From: Camellia lanceoleosa
Taxonomy: Eukaryota > Streptophyta > Magnoliopsida > Ericales > Theaceae
Assembly: GCA_025200525.1 (NCBI GenBank)
Contig: CM045761.1
Location: forward strand, 60,606,009 to 60,670,008
Length of the DNA stretch: 64,000 nucleotides
Direction: 5' to 3'
The notes below the pieces were generated by a model. The model had not been told where the DNA came from. It saw nothing but the letters and a program-made list of their open reading frames with translations, and searched no databases. Shown piece after piece: positions 11,391-22,069 of the stretch. A program made the translations under genes and the position numbers. The stretch's first letter is position 1, and the number at the start of each line of letters is the position of its first letter.

Positions 11391-13776
11391 ATGGGTATGT
11401 GGAGACATATGGTAGATACCCCGACCAAACTTGAATACTTTAGGGAAGAGTTCGAAATTCCTGCCGACGTTCATCTGAGACTGGTTGGGGATGATGACTC
11501 AACCATGCCCATAGATGATACAATGCCCTTTCCCATAGTCGCTTTTGCTGAATGTGGACTTCGGCTTCCACTCAATCCCCTTTTTCGTGAAGTTCTTCAT
11601 TACTATAGGTTGAACCCTATGCAACTTACCATTAACTCTTATCGAGTGATTAACGTTATTATAGCCTTAGCTAGGCAGGAGAACGTTAGGATCACCCTTG
11701 CCGACATCCAATTCTGTTATACCATGTGTGCCCTTAACCTAAAAGAAAAAGGTTTCGTCTATTACCTCAAGCCGAGGTCAACTGAATTCAAAATCGTAGC
11801 TGACCTTCCAGACTCCAACAAGGGGGCTGGAGATGACTATCTTATTGCTTCTGGAAATTGGGAATTTGCTCCAGACGAGGATGCCCATCTGTACCCTCTT
11901 CCTCGATCAGTTAAGGAGGGCAAGGGTAAGAACCTAGTGTAAATACTTAGTTGTTTCTTTCCAAGTGTTTCAATATTTTATCTGTTTCTAATGTCTGTTT
12001 TCTTCTTGCAGACGTTCGCAAGCCACCGAAAAATTTTCGCCAATCTTACGTTCCCAGTAAGGATCTGAAAAAGCTCCTGGACTTGCCAGTTCATAAAAGA
12101 AAAGCCCCTCTTCTTCTCAACTTTATCCCTACATACAAATCAATTTTGCCCAACGTCTCCAGAAAAAAGAAGAAAAGCCTGTCTCCACCTTCTGCCACAA
12201 CTCTAACCGCTTCTACATCCCGAACAGATCAAGGATCAACGTCTGACCCAACCAATCAGCCATCTACTTCGGCGCCATACTTGATACCAGTATCTGAAAG
12301 AAAGCGTCGGCGAAGACTTGTAAAGACTGCCGAGATGGGTCGTGCAAAACCTATCGCCAAGGATCTTCTTGCCGATCTCCCTACAGATGTCGACGCTCAG
12401 CCGACACAGAGCATGCCCCCGCCAAAGCCAAAAAGAACAAAAAAGGCTCAGTCAAAGGCCAAAGCCACCGAAGTTGAAACTGAGGACATTCTGCCAATTT
12501 CACAATTGGCTGGGAGTGAGAAGACATCTTTTGTTCCTGCCAAAAGATCTGCTGAAGCCCAGCCCTCTGAGTCCTCCAAATCGAAGAGGCCGAAGTCGTC
12601 TGGGACGACCTCGGGTTCTAAAAAACCAGATATCCCCTGGGCGCCTGCTATTACTCTGGAAGATAAGCCTGTCATGGCCAGTGACAGTGCCGATGACATC
12701 AATATCGGTGTCGCCCTCAGTACTGCTCTTCTTCTTCCTGGTGATCTTGAAAAGAATGCCGAGTTGAGTGAGTACGAAAACTACGCTTTCATGCTTCAGC
12801 GCTGTGTTCAAGTAAGTGTCTTCACTTGGTAACCTGTCTTTTCCTCATCTTTTCATACTTGTAAAACTTTGTAATAACTTTTTGCTTTGTGTTCTTTCAG
12901 GCTGTTCAGCATGCCCATTCCTTCTCCATGCAATCTTTTGAGACTAGGGAGAAGTTGGCCGACTTGAAGAAGGAGTTTTCAGCCCTTCAAAAGATGAATA
13001 AAGGCCTCCAATAAAAAATGAAGAAGTTAGAAGATCAGGCCGAGGCTGCCACTAAAGCCCAAACATTAGCCGAAGAGAAGGCTGAAGCTGCTGAGGCCAT
13101 CAAGAAAGTTGCTGAAGCTCAGAAACGAGAGGCCGAGGAAAAAATGGCCCAAGCTGAAAAAGAGCTTCAGGAGGCCCTGGCTACTAAAGAGGCTGAAATC
13201 AAAGAGGCCGACGAAAAGGCCTATTCTCAGGGCATAGCTGACGTTACTGAGGACTATAAACTGCAAGTCAAGCAGGCATGCAACAGGGGCTTCTCCCTTG
13301 GTTGGATGTCCCTGATAAAAAAACTTGACCTTCCTGCTGATTCACCTTTTCGAAATGCCGATGCTATCCCTCTTCCATTCCCCCCACCTCCTCCTCCAAG
13401 TCAACCAGAGGGAGATTCTGAATCTGAGGAGGAAGGTGAGGATGAAGCTTTGGTAAGAAAACCCAAGGAGGCCGTTGGGACTAACTCTCCTTCTCTGAAT
13501 GAGCAGGTGTTAGACCTGACTCAAGATGATGATGGTAATGGAGTTACCAAGGAAACTACTCCTCAACAGACTTTGTCCGATGTTCCTCAGGCCGACAAGA
13601 GTGTTGACGAGACCCTTGCCGAGATTGATTCCGAGATCGTGGCAGAAAAGGTTGCCGAAGTAGTTCTTCAGGAATCTGCCGAGGTAGTTCTTCAGGAATC
13701 TGCCGAGGTAGTTCTTCAAGAATCTGCCGAGGTCCAGGCTCAAGTTGCGCCTGAAGTTGAAGAATCACAACCTTGA
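11391..13776 (+). pseudogene. Opposite-strand gene of Tat1, gypsy-associated putative transposase-like domain (PF04195-like), 3 exons, stop-interrupted
   Basis: Exons 11391-11925, 12012-12811 and 12901-13776 join in frame through GT-AG introns of 86 and 89 bp, so this is a spliced gene running against gag-pol. The first about 180 residues resemble the plant 'putative gypsy type transposon' domain (PF04195, from memory): LPLNPLFREVLHYYRLNPMQ followed by a helix-rich block ending YYLKPRS. Next come a proline/lysine-rich linker with basic runs such as KRKRRRR-like ERKRRRRLVK (possible nuclear signal), an Ala/Glu/Lys coiled coil (13018-13260), an acidic stretch, and three 24-bp repeats encoding AEVVLQES (about 13663-13728). 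A TAA at 13012-13014, at the start of the coiled coil, interrupts the frame; the frame is otherwise open before and after it. Genes in this antisense slot are known from Tat-lineage elements; function is unknown. The upstream stretch 10404-11390 probably holds its promoter and leader. Confidence 0.7.
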
Positions 13777-14039
13777 TGTCTTTTGTACTTTTTTGTTTCT
13801 TCTGTACTCCTTATTTTAAAACAATGCAAGCTTTTTGTATGGCCGATGTGCCTTTGTTTCCTGTTGAATTCTCAACACAACTTTGTTTTAAATTTTTAAA
13901 TGCTTGTACCTTTGTCTTCTCTTGAATGCTTCCGTATCATTCTATACTTAGAATATTTTGCATGTTTTACATACTCATCCTTCTTTGTATAATCTTCTCG
14001 GGGTTACATACCTCGGGTATAATAACTACAAGTTTTACT
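13777..14039. other. Noncoding spacer, 3' of the antisense gene
   Basis: T-rich, no reading frame. It likely holds the 3' UTR of the antisense gene and grades into the tandem repeat. Confidence 0.4.
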
Positions 14040-14935
14040 TCGGCAAGATACTGACCTGCAAACTTTTCATAAATTTCTACAAGTGTAAAACATATACTAT
14101 TCAGTGTTAACTTTGCAAACTTTTCTCAAGTTTCAACAAGTGTTTAAACAGTGATCTTGGTCTTAACCTACTTGCAAATTGCTGCAAATTTCAACAAGTG
14201 TTAACATATACTGTAAACTTACCTCAAGTTATAACAAGTGCTAAACAATGATCTACTTGTAAATTGCTACAAATTTCAACAAGTGTTTAAACAATATACT
14301 TAGCTTTTACTTCAACTTTGTAAATTGCTGCAAGTTTCAACAGATGATCATATGTCGGCTTAACGTCATCTTGTAAATTGCTACAAATTTCAACAAGTGT
14401 TAAGCATCTTCTTTTGGTTTAACCAACTTGTAGATTGCTACAAGTGTTTAAGCAATAACCTCGACTTCACTTCGACTTGTAAATTGATACAAATTTCAAT
14501 AAGTGAATTGAAACAGTAATCTCGGCTTAACTTCAACTTGTAAATTGCTACAAATTTCAACAAGTGAAGATAAGGAACCATCTCAGCTTAACTTCAACTT
14601 GTAAATTGCTACAAATTTCAATAAGTGAAGATAAGGAACTATCTCAGCTTAACTTCAACTTGTAAATTGCTACAAATTTCAACAAGTAAAGATAAGAAAC
14701 CATCTCAGCTTAACTTCAACTTGTAAATTGCTACAAATTTCAACAAGTGAAGATAAGGAACTATCTCAGCTTAACTTCAACTTGTAAAGTGCTACAAATT
14801 TTAATAAGTGAAGATAAGGAACCATCTCAGCTTAACTTCAACTTGTAAATTGCTACAAATTTCAACAAGTGAAGATAAGGAACCATCTCGACTTAACTTC
14901 AACTTGTAAATTGCTAGAAATTTCAACAAGTATTA
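14040..14935. repeat. Tandem repeat of about 61 bp within Tat1
   Basis: From about 14519 to 14935 some seven copies of a 61-bp unit follow head to tail, each with CTTGTAAATTGCTACAAATT then CAACAAGTGAAGATAAGGAA (small variations). More degenerate copies with the same CAAATTTCAACAAGTG core extend back to about 14040. Hypervariable tandem repeats in the untranslated region near the 3' LTR are known for Tat-lineage elements and can seed satellites. Confidence 0.8.
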
Positions 14936-15098
14936 AGTGTCTTTGTCTTCTCTCTGCCCCCAATGTGAACCTGAGTTCCACTTGGGTTCTCATTATTCAT
15001 GTCTCTCAGAAACAACATTACATGTCTTTAACAATCATATGTGTTTGAAGAATTCTGAAAAGATTTTATTGATGACATCAGCAAAAAATAATGCATAT

Positions 15099-18000
15099 CT
15101 AATGATAGAAAAATTTCAAATTACAAGTGTTCCAAGGTCTGGGTAATGCTTTGCCCTCATTATCTTCAAGCCGATAAGCTCCATTGCCTAACACCGAAGT
15201 AATTCTGTAGGGTCCTTCCCAATTTGGGCCAAGCTTGCCCTCTCTGGGATCCTTCTTATTGCCGACGACTTTCCGTAAGACTAGGTCGCCGACTTGAAAA
15301 TCTCTTGGATTGACCCTCTTGTTGTAAGCTCTGGTAAACTGTTGTTGGTATACTGCAAGCTGAATTGCAGCCTTCTCTCTTCGTTCTTCTAAAAGATCTA
15401 GATCTTGGGCTAAGAGTATATAATTAGTCCCATTCTCAACTCCCTGGGTTCGGATCCCTGGGATGCCGACTTCCAGTGGAATCACTGCTTCTGTGCCATA
15501 GGCCATGGCGAAGGGGGATTCCCCTGTTGATCTTCTCGGCATAGTCTGATATGCCCAGAGTACGTTGGGCAATTCGTCTACCCATTTTCCTTTTGCTGCC
15601 TGCAGCCTCTTCTTTATTCCATCTAAAATTACTTTGTTGGATGCTTCTGCTTGCCCATTACTTTGGGGAAAACTTGGTGTTGAAAAGTAATTCTTGATCT
15701 TGAATTTCGCGCAAAAGTTCTTGATGAGTTTGCTGTCAAACTGTGTTCCGTTGTCGGCAACTATTGCTCTTGGAATTCCAAATCTGGTGATGATGTTTCT
15801 CCATATAAAGTTCTTGACATCCACATCTCGGATTTTGGCAAGAGGTTCTGCCTCTATCCACTTCGTAAAGTAATCTGTTGCTACCAGCAAGTATTTTCTC
15901 TGCCCAGTTGCCTGGGGAAGTTGCCCAACAAGATCCATGCCCCACTGGGCAAACGGCCAAGGGCTGGATACTGGGTTCAGGTCAGCAGCTGGCTGATGTA
16001 TCAAAGGTGCAAACCTTTGGCATTGTTCATACTTTTTTACGTATGCTTCAGCATCCTTTTGCATGTAGGGCCACCAATACCCCTGGGTAATGGCCCTGTG
16101 AGCTAATGATCTGCCCCTAGTGTGGCTTCCACAAACTCCTTCGTGAACTTCATATAAAAAATCTTCAACCTGCAAAGGATGTACGCACCTTAAAAGGGGT
16201 CCAGTGAAGGATCTTCTATAGAGATGTTCGTCCGCAGTCAGGCTGAATCTTGCCGACTTCAATCTGACTTTGTGTGCCTCCTTGCGGTCTTCTGGCAGCT
16301 TTCCTTCTTTTAGGAATGCAATAATCGCATCCATCCAGCTTGGCCCCATGTCCACACACATTGCTTCTTGCTCTGTGTTCTGCGGTTCTATGCTCGGGCC
16401 TGACATGTAGTCAGTCATAATTGTCCTTGTTTTTCCAGTCTGCATTGAACTTGCCAGGTTGGCCAACGCATCGGCGTGGCTATTATCATCTCGGCTTGCT
16501 TGGAGTAGTCGGCAGTTCTGAAATAAGTTTGCCAATCTGATGACCTCTTTTGCATATGCCGACATCCTTTCGTCTCTGGCTGCAAATTCTCCTGTTGACT
16601 GGTTAACAATAAGCTGTGAATCACAAAAAATTATTACCTCATCTGCTTCTGCTGCTGCTGCCAGTTTTAGCCCTGCAATTAATGCCTCGTATTCTGCTTC
16701 ATTGTTTGAGGCCTTGAACCCCAAACGGATGGACTGTTCTATTATTTCTCCATCTGGAGATATCAGTAGTACTCTTGCCCCCGCTCCTTGTCGGTTTGAA
16801 CTTCCATCGACAAACAGTCTGAAGGAGTCGCCGATGTAGATGCTGCAGGGTCTGAGTTTTTCCGTCCTTTGCTCTCTTGCCCTAAGCTGGGATTCTCCTT
16901 GTTTACTGGGACAATGTTTATCTGGGCTCAACGGAGCCCGATGTTCGATGGATTTAGGCGTGAATTCTGCCACGAAGTCGGCCAAAACTTGGCCCTTGAT
17001 TGCTGTTCTGGGCCTGAACTCCAAGTCATATTGGCTCAAGGCCACTGCCCATCTTGCAATTCTTCCTGTTAAGTCTTCTTGTTGTAATAAGGACTTCAGT
17101 GGGTACTCTGTTAGTACCACAATCTTGTGTGCCTGAAAGTAATGATTCAACTTTTTTGAGGCCATTATTAAGGCCAGCATCAATTTCTCTAGTAGTAGAT
17201 ACCTTATTTCTGCGTCGACCAAGATTTTACTTACATAGTAAACAGCCTTTTGTTCTCCTTTTTCTTCTCGGATTAGTACTGCACTTACTGCATGTTCTGA
17301 CACAGTTAAGTACAAGAACAACTCTTTCCCAGGTTCAGGTATTGAGAGGACTGGAGCCGTGGTCAGATACTTCTTTAGGTCGACCAAAGCGGCCTCACAT
17401 TCTTCAGTCCATAGGAAGTCTGTGGGTTTTTTCACCAGGTTGAAGAAGAGTTTACACTTGTCTGAGCTTCGGCTTATGAACCTGTTTAGGGCGGCGGCCC
17501 TTCCAGTAAGCATTTGTACCTGTTTTGCCGATGTTGGGCTTTGTAGATCCAGGATGGCCTTGATCTGATCTGGGCTGGCCTCTATTCCCTTTCTTGTTAC
17601 CAGGTACCCCAGAAACTTTCCAGATCCAACTCCAAACGCGCACTTTGATGCGTTGAGTCGGAGCCGATATGTTTTGAGGATCTCAAATACCTCTTTTAGG
17701 TCGGCAAGATGACTCCTGGGCTCCTTGGTCTTTACGACCATGTCATCGATGTAGACTTCTACTGTTTGGCCGATCAAGTGCTTGAACATTTTGGTTACCA
17801 GCCTTTGGTAGGTTGCTCCTGCGTTTTTCAACCCAAAAGGCATCACTCTGTAACAGTACAGGCCTTTTGGGGTGATGAACGCTGTCTTCTCTTCGTCTGG
17901 GGGGTACATGGCTATCTGGTGGTACCCCCTATAAGCATCCAGGAAGCTCATCCTTCCATGTCCAGATGTGGCATCCACCAGCTGGTCAATTTTGGGCAGA

Positions 18001-19031
18001 GGGAAGCTGTCTTTGGGACAGGCTTTGTTCAGGCTTGTAAAATCTACGCATACCCTCCATTTACCGTTCTTCTTCTTTACTACCACAGTGTTTGATAGCC
18101 ATGTCGGATAATTGACTTCTCTGATGGCCCTGGCCTCTAGAAGTCTGTCTACTTCCTCCTCCACTGCTTCGACGTGCATCAACGTCGGTCTTCTGGCTCG
18201 TTGTATTACAGGTTTGGCCGACCTGTCAACGTTCAGTCTGTGACATGTGACCTCGGGGTCAATGCCAGGCATTTCATAAGGTGTCCAGGCGAACACCTCT
18301 ATGTTTGTTCTCAAAAAGGCTTCCAGTTCTTTTTCTTCTTCTTCAGCTAAGCCTGAGCCGAGAAGAAAGAAGCGCTCTTCATCACCCTTCTGGACGAGGA
18401 TTTTCTTTAGTGTTTCCTCACTCTTCTCGGCCGGTTCCTTACCGACATCATGTAGGACCTCTATGTCTTTATCTTCAATCTCTGCCTTCCCTGGTTCTTG
18501 TATGTTGCAGGTTGTTTTCATTGCTTCCATGGAGCAATTTTTTGCCTGCAGCTGGTCTCCTCTGACTTCTTCAATTCCATGTTCTATTGGAAACCGCAAT
18601 AGTTGATGCAACGTTGAGGGAACTGCCCCCATTGCATGCAACCATGGCCTTCCCAAGATAATGTTGTACGGTGAAGGTGTGTCAATCACGATGAACTCTG
18701 TCCTGATCTTCTTAGTGCCGGCTTGTACTTCCAAGTTTGTAACGCCTAGTGGCCACGTCGGCGTTCCATTGAAGCCGACCATCGGGCCATTCGATTGCTC
18801 CATGTCATCTGGGTGAAGGCCCAACTCCTTGTAACATCTAACATACATGATGTCACAAGAGTTGCCTTGATCTATCAAGATGTGTTTCACTTGGCACTCC
18901 CCAACCTGGAGGGATACTACCAAGGCATCATTATGCGGGTGCTGGACCATCTTTAGGTCAGCTTCGGTGAAGGCTATCATCGGGCCTGGGTACTCTTCCG
19001 GCCGAGGTCTTTTCTGTCCGACCTGGTTCAC
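15099..19031 (-). CDS. pol: Tat1 pol: protease, reverse transcriptase, RNase H, archaeal-type RNase H, integrase
   Basis: An open frame of 1310 residues that makes the enzymes for copying the element's RNA into DNA and inserting it. Aspartic protease DQG is at 54-56; the reverse transcriptase spans about 310-490 with YIDD at 427-430; an LTR-type RNase H lies about 540-660; a second RNase H starting LFVDGSS (739 on) with internal CDSQ spans to about 870. The integrase has its zinc finger around 963-1004 and the catalytic triad D1033, D1093 and E1129. Odd point: the finger reads H963, H970, Y1001, C1004, so the first cysteine of the HHCC set is a tyrosine. The 'start' methionine is not a real initiation site: the family normally continues from gag, which here lies in another frame just upstream. 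All catalytic residues checked are present. Confidence 0.9.
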   Translation of the reverse strand: MNQVGQKRPRPEEYPGPMIAFTEADLKMVQHPHNDALVVSLQVGECQVKHILIDQGNSCDIMYVRCYKELGLHPDDMEQSNGPMVGFNGTPTWPLGVTNLEVQAGTKKIRTEFIVIDTPSPYNIILGRPWLHAMGAVPSTLHQLLRFPIEHGIEEVRGDQLQAKNCSMEAMKTTCNIQEPGKAEIEDKDIEVLHDVGKEPAEKSEETLKKILVQKGDEERFFLLGSGLAEEEEKELEAFLRTNIEVFAWTPYEMPGIDPEVTCHRLNVDRSAKPVIQRARRPTLMHVEAVEEEVDRLLEARAIREVNYPTWLSNTVVVKKKNGKWRVCVDFTSLNKACPKDSFPLPKIDQLVDATSGHGRMSFLDAYRGYHQIAMYPPDEEKTAFITPKGLYCYRVMPFGLKNAGATYQRLVTKMFKHLIGQTVEVYIDDMVVKTKEPRSHLADLKEVFEILKTYRLRLNASKCAFGVGSGKFLGYLVTRKGIEASPDQIKAILDLQSPTSAKQVQMLTGRAAALNRFISRSSDKCKLFFNLVKKPTDFLWTEECEAALVDLKKYLTTAPVLSIPEPGKELFLYLTVSEHAVSAVLIREEKGEQKAVYYVSKILVDAEIRYLLLEKLMLALIMASKKLNHYFQAHKIVVLTEYPLKSLLQQEDLTGRIARWAVALSQYDLEFRPRTAIKGQVLADFVAEFTPKSIEHRAPLSPDKHCPSKQGESQLRAREQRTEKLRPCSIYIGDSFRLFVDGSSNRQGAGARVLLISPDGEIIEQSIRLGFKASNNEAEYEALIAGLKLAAAAEADEVIIFCDSQLIVNQSTGEFAARDERMSAYAKEVIRLANLFQNCRLLQASRDDNSHADALANLASSMQTGKTRTIMTDYMSGPSIEPQNTEQEAMCVDMGPSWMDAIIAFLKEGKLPEDRKEAHKVRLKSARFSLTADEHLYRRSFTGPLLRCVHPLQVEDFLYEVHEGVCGSHTRGRSLAHRAITQGYWWPYMQKDAEAYVKKYEQCQRFAPLIHQPAADLNPVSSPWPFAQWGMDLVGQLPQATGQRKYLLVATDYFTKWIEAEPLAKIRDVDVKNFIWRNIITRFGIPRAIVADNGTQFDSKLIKNFCAKFKIKNYFSTPSFPQSNGQAEASNKVILDGIKKRLQAAKGKWVDELPNVLWAYQTMPRRSTGESPFAMAYGTEAVIPLEVGIPGIRTQGVENGTNYILLAQDLDLLEERREKAAIQLAVYQQQFTRAYNKRVNPRDFQVGDLVLRKVVGNKKDPREGKLGPNWEGPYRITSVLGNGAYRLEDNEGKALPRPWNTCNLKFFYH

Positions 19032-20794
19032 GTGCTGCAGGTGTTTTACTCTTTGGGTTTCCCCCCTGTATGTCGTTTTCGTTCACCTTGGAGTGAATTA
19101 CGTTAACCACCCTAGGTCCCCCTCCCTGTGGTTGCTGTGCTGGGGGAGATGGGGCTGCTGGTGCTTGAGACAACCTTACCTGCTCTTCTCTGGTCCTGGC
19201 TTCGTCGACAAGATCCCTCAGATGGCCTTGTCTTACTAAGTCCTCTAAGTATGCTTTTAGGGCTCTGCAGCCCTAAGTTGGGTGCCCTTCTTCATTGTGG
19301 TAAGCACAACGCTTACCCACGTTCCTGCCCATGTATTCCCCTGGGGCCTTTGCTGGTGCTCTAAAACATGGTTGATTTCAGATTTGATCCAGGACTTTGT
19401 GGATCGAGATTCGGAACACAGTCGTCACTGCCTGTTTGCCCCTCAATTCTATCTCTGCTTTGCTAAATCCGTTGTTACTTCGGCCTTGCTTCGGTGAGCC
19501 GTTCTCTTTTTCCTGTTTTACCTCCTTATTCCCCGATGTATCCTCCTCGGCTTTGGCATACTTCTCGATTCTTGTCATGAGCTCTTCCATGCTCTTCGGC
19601 AATGTCTTTGCTAAAGATTTCCGCAGTGAACAATTATCTTTTAGGCCGTTCTTGAAAGACACGACCGCCACTTCTTGGTTGTATTCGGGTATTCGATTGA
19701 ACACTTCATAGTATCTTTTTTGCATAGGCCCTAAGGCCTTCATCCTTGCTGATCTTCAGAGTCATTAACGTGTCCACCCTTAACGGTTGTAGCTTATTTG
19801 TCACGAACCTGGCCACAAACATCTCGGCCAGGCCTTCCCAAGTCTTCACACTTCCCTTTGGCAGTTTGTGGAACCAATCTGACGCAATCTCCCCAAAGGA
19901 TGAGGGGAACACTTTGCAGAGCAACGGCTCGTTTTCACTGTATAGTGCCATTGAGTTCAAGAATAATTCAACATGGAAGTTAGGATCTGACTTACCATCG
20001 TATATTTGAAACCTCAGCATACTAAATCTCTTCGGTGCCTCAAATTTGTCCAGCTCTACCGAGAACGGTGTCTTTGGCTTGTCGAGTGAGGTAACCTCGG
20101 CTTCAGTATTCTGTTCCTTCCTCTTGAGGTAATTTCTCAAGTCTTCTTTACTCCTCTCTAGAGCTCGGCTATCTTTTGACTTCAGCCTTTTTGGCACACT
20201 GCTTTCGGTCTCGTGGGGGGCTCGCTTTGATCTTTCTCCATGGGTTGTGTCAAAGCAGAGCGCCTACCTTTGGACATGCCGATGCTCTCTAGGCTCTGGG
20301 TCCTTCGTGTGATATGTCCTTTGGGACTTCTCTTGTCTCGGCTCCTCTCGTCCGGCTTCCTTGGAAGGCGGGTGAGAATGCCTTCCGCTCCTGGTGTGCT
20401 GAGGTGCTTCGGGAATTATCTTCCTTCCTCTCTTTTGGGTATTAATTGCTGGGATCGGCGTGTCCTACAGCGGGTACGGTGGCTACATGACATTATTCTG
20501 CATCATGAAGTTGACGACCGACTACAGGTCTGCCAACTTGTCTGCCAATTCTTTTACTTCCTCATCCCTCCGTAGGCACCTGTCCTTCTATACTTGGAGG
20601 TTATCTTCGTTGTAGTATCTGTCTTGGTCTGTCTTCTTTGAAGTGTCGCCCTCCTGGCCGACGTCTTTTCCTCCGTGCCCCTGGTCACGGGCTTCTTCGT
20701 TATGGTTGTCTCCTTCAGTGTCAAGATTGATAGGCCTGCCACTCCCAGCGGGAGCGTCGTCCCTAACCTTTTCTTTTTGTACGTTACTGGCCAT
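18958..20794 (-). pseudogene. gag: Tat1 gag, broken by frameshifts and stops
   Basis: Capsid/nucleocapsid protein of the element. It starts at the ATG at 20794 (MASNVQKEK), 36 bp inside the LTR edge. The frame is lost after about 70 residues, with several stops between 20590 and 20200. The capsid domain is recognisable at 20197-19706, with a WFHKLPKGSVKTWEGLAEMF core. It continues in another frame at 19743-19378 (ending in an Arg/Lys/Gln-rich stretch), then a CCHC-like finger CAYHNEEGHPT-stop-GC near 19300-19268, where a TAG sits inside the knuckle. The last piece, 19173-18958, is out of frame with pol. At least three frame changes, so no functional Gag can be made. Confidence 0.85.
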
Positions 20795-20808
20795 CTATTC
20801 GTCTTTCT

Positions 20809-20826
20809 TTCCCACAGACGACGCCA
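20809..20826 (-). other. Tat1 primer-binding site
   Basis: Directly inside the 5' LTR, the minus strand reads TGGCGTCGTCTGTGGGAA, very close to the TGGCGCCGTCTGTGGGGA-type primer site common in plant Ty3/gypsy Tat elements. Confidence 0.7.
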
Positions 20827-20829
20827 AAT

Positions 20830-21367
20830 TGTGTGACTGATTTTCTGGTTACACTGCCCTCCTTAATGATTCAGCTGTAGAACACAGGCAGAATAGATGG
20901 CACCCTGTTGTCCTGTACAGAAAGAAAAGGCTCCGGTTGTGGTTCTTCCACCCGGGGGCACTCCGACGATCAAGTCAGTACATCTCTCAAAGATAATCAA
21001 GTATTCAACTCACAAGCTTGAGTATAAAAACATACCTTAGACCCATGGGGGTGCCTCTCTTTTATAGCCAATACAATCCTAGTCCCAATAGGAACCTAAC
21101 TCCAATGGACTCAGGATTACTACTAATCTGGAACTCCCAGTGGGATTAGGATAAACTCTCTAAGAGTTTCATCTTTACCCAAACTGAAGTCTTCTCTCAA
21201 TCTAGGACTCTTGTCCTTTATCTGCTTATCTCGGATTCCGATATCTTCGTAGATAACCTCCGCAACTACGAGATAACCTCGGCGTAACTACCATGACATG
21301 TGGCACCTCGGCTGACACGTCGGCGTCACCTTGCCACGTGTTGGTACTCAGAAAATATATCCCCACA
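20830..21367 (-). repeat. Tat1 5' LTR (right copy)
   Basis: 538 bp, same ends as the left LTR. It is 20 bp longer, mainly through a short duplication around 21257-21280 (GATAACCTC repeated). Its position next to the primer-binding site makes it the 5' LTR. Confidence 0.85.
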
Positions 21368-21379
21368 ACTTTTTTGATT

Positions 21380-21540
21380 ATCGATCATATAATTATTACT
21401 ATCCGATTAATTTGATTTTTAATAGACATGAAGTACTCAACAAACCCTACACAATGAATAGTTCAGATCATAAAAATAAGTCCATAATACACTTCAAATT
21501 AAGGTATAACAGTCACTGCTATGCTAAAGGCACAACAATG
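21380..21540 (-). repeat. Right arm of the foldback element split by Tat1
   Basis: Inverted partner of 9668-9835, separated from it by Tat1. Mismatches are spread evenly, at roughly 10-15% by eye. Confidence 0.75.
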
Positions 21541-22069
21541 ACCCCATTTTCCACAAAATCATGTACAAAATTGAAGGTGTATTCTTAAAATCAAACTTAT
21601 TGTCCACTATTTTTTTATTTTTTATTTTTGGCAATTTGAACTTGTAGCTGCTGACATTTGATGAATCTAATTTTTTATATTAATGATATTTTCCACCCGC
21701 CTTACAAAAAAAGCAATTTTGATTGCCAAGATTGGCCTATAATAAGAACCGGTTTTGATTTTGCGTCAAATATATTTAAAATAAATTTGATTCATATATT
21801 TTAATTTGTAAATAATTGTTACTTTTTATTTTAATTTGTAAATAATTGTAATTATTCTCCCAAATTAAATGGCAATGTTTATGTAAGAAAATAAAAAAAA
21901 TTGTTATCTATATATATACTATATATCAAGCAAAAGGGAGTTTTTAACCCCAAGCCTTGTGAGAACTCCAATCTCTCAATCTAAATTTCTTGATTTAAAA
22001 AAAAAAATATATCTTAATATTTATTAACTTCTCCCAACTTCCAAGTCTTACCCTCATAATAACACTTTA

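Larger units (their letters stand above)
9886..21367 (-). mobile_element. Tat1: Ty3/gypsy Tat-lineage LTR retrotransposon, 11.5 kb, nearly complete
   Basis: Two LTRs (9886-10403 and 20830-21367) bracket the element. It reads on the minus strand: 5' LTR at the right, primer-binding site, gag, protease, reverse transcriptase, RNase H, a second archaeal-type RNase H, integrase, then a tandem repeat and an opposite-strand gene, polypurine tract, and 3' LTR at the left. The second RNase H and the extra antisense gene mark the Tat/Ogre lineage. The flanking 5-mers ATTTT and ACTTT differ at one base, consistent with an aged TSD. The LTRs differ by roughly 5% over the first 170 bases by eye, so the insertion is not recent. 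Gag is broken, so it could not move by itself. Confidence 0.85.

Noticed and set aside
16415..18606. Many plus-strand frames across Tat1 pol
   Set aside because: Antisense shadows of the 1310-residue pol frame.
9886..21367. Perfect TSD for Tat1
   Set aside because: The flanking 5-mers are ATTTT and ACTTT; one mismatch, in low-complexity sequence, is suggestive but not proof.
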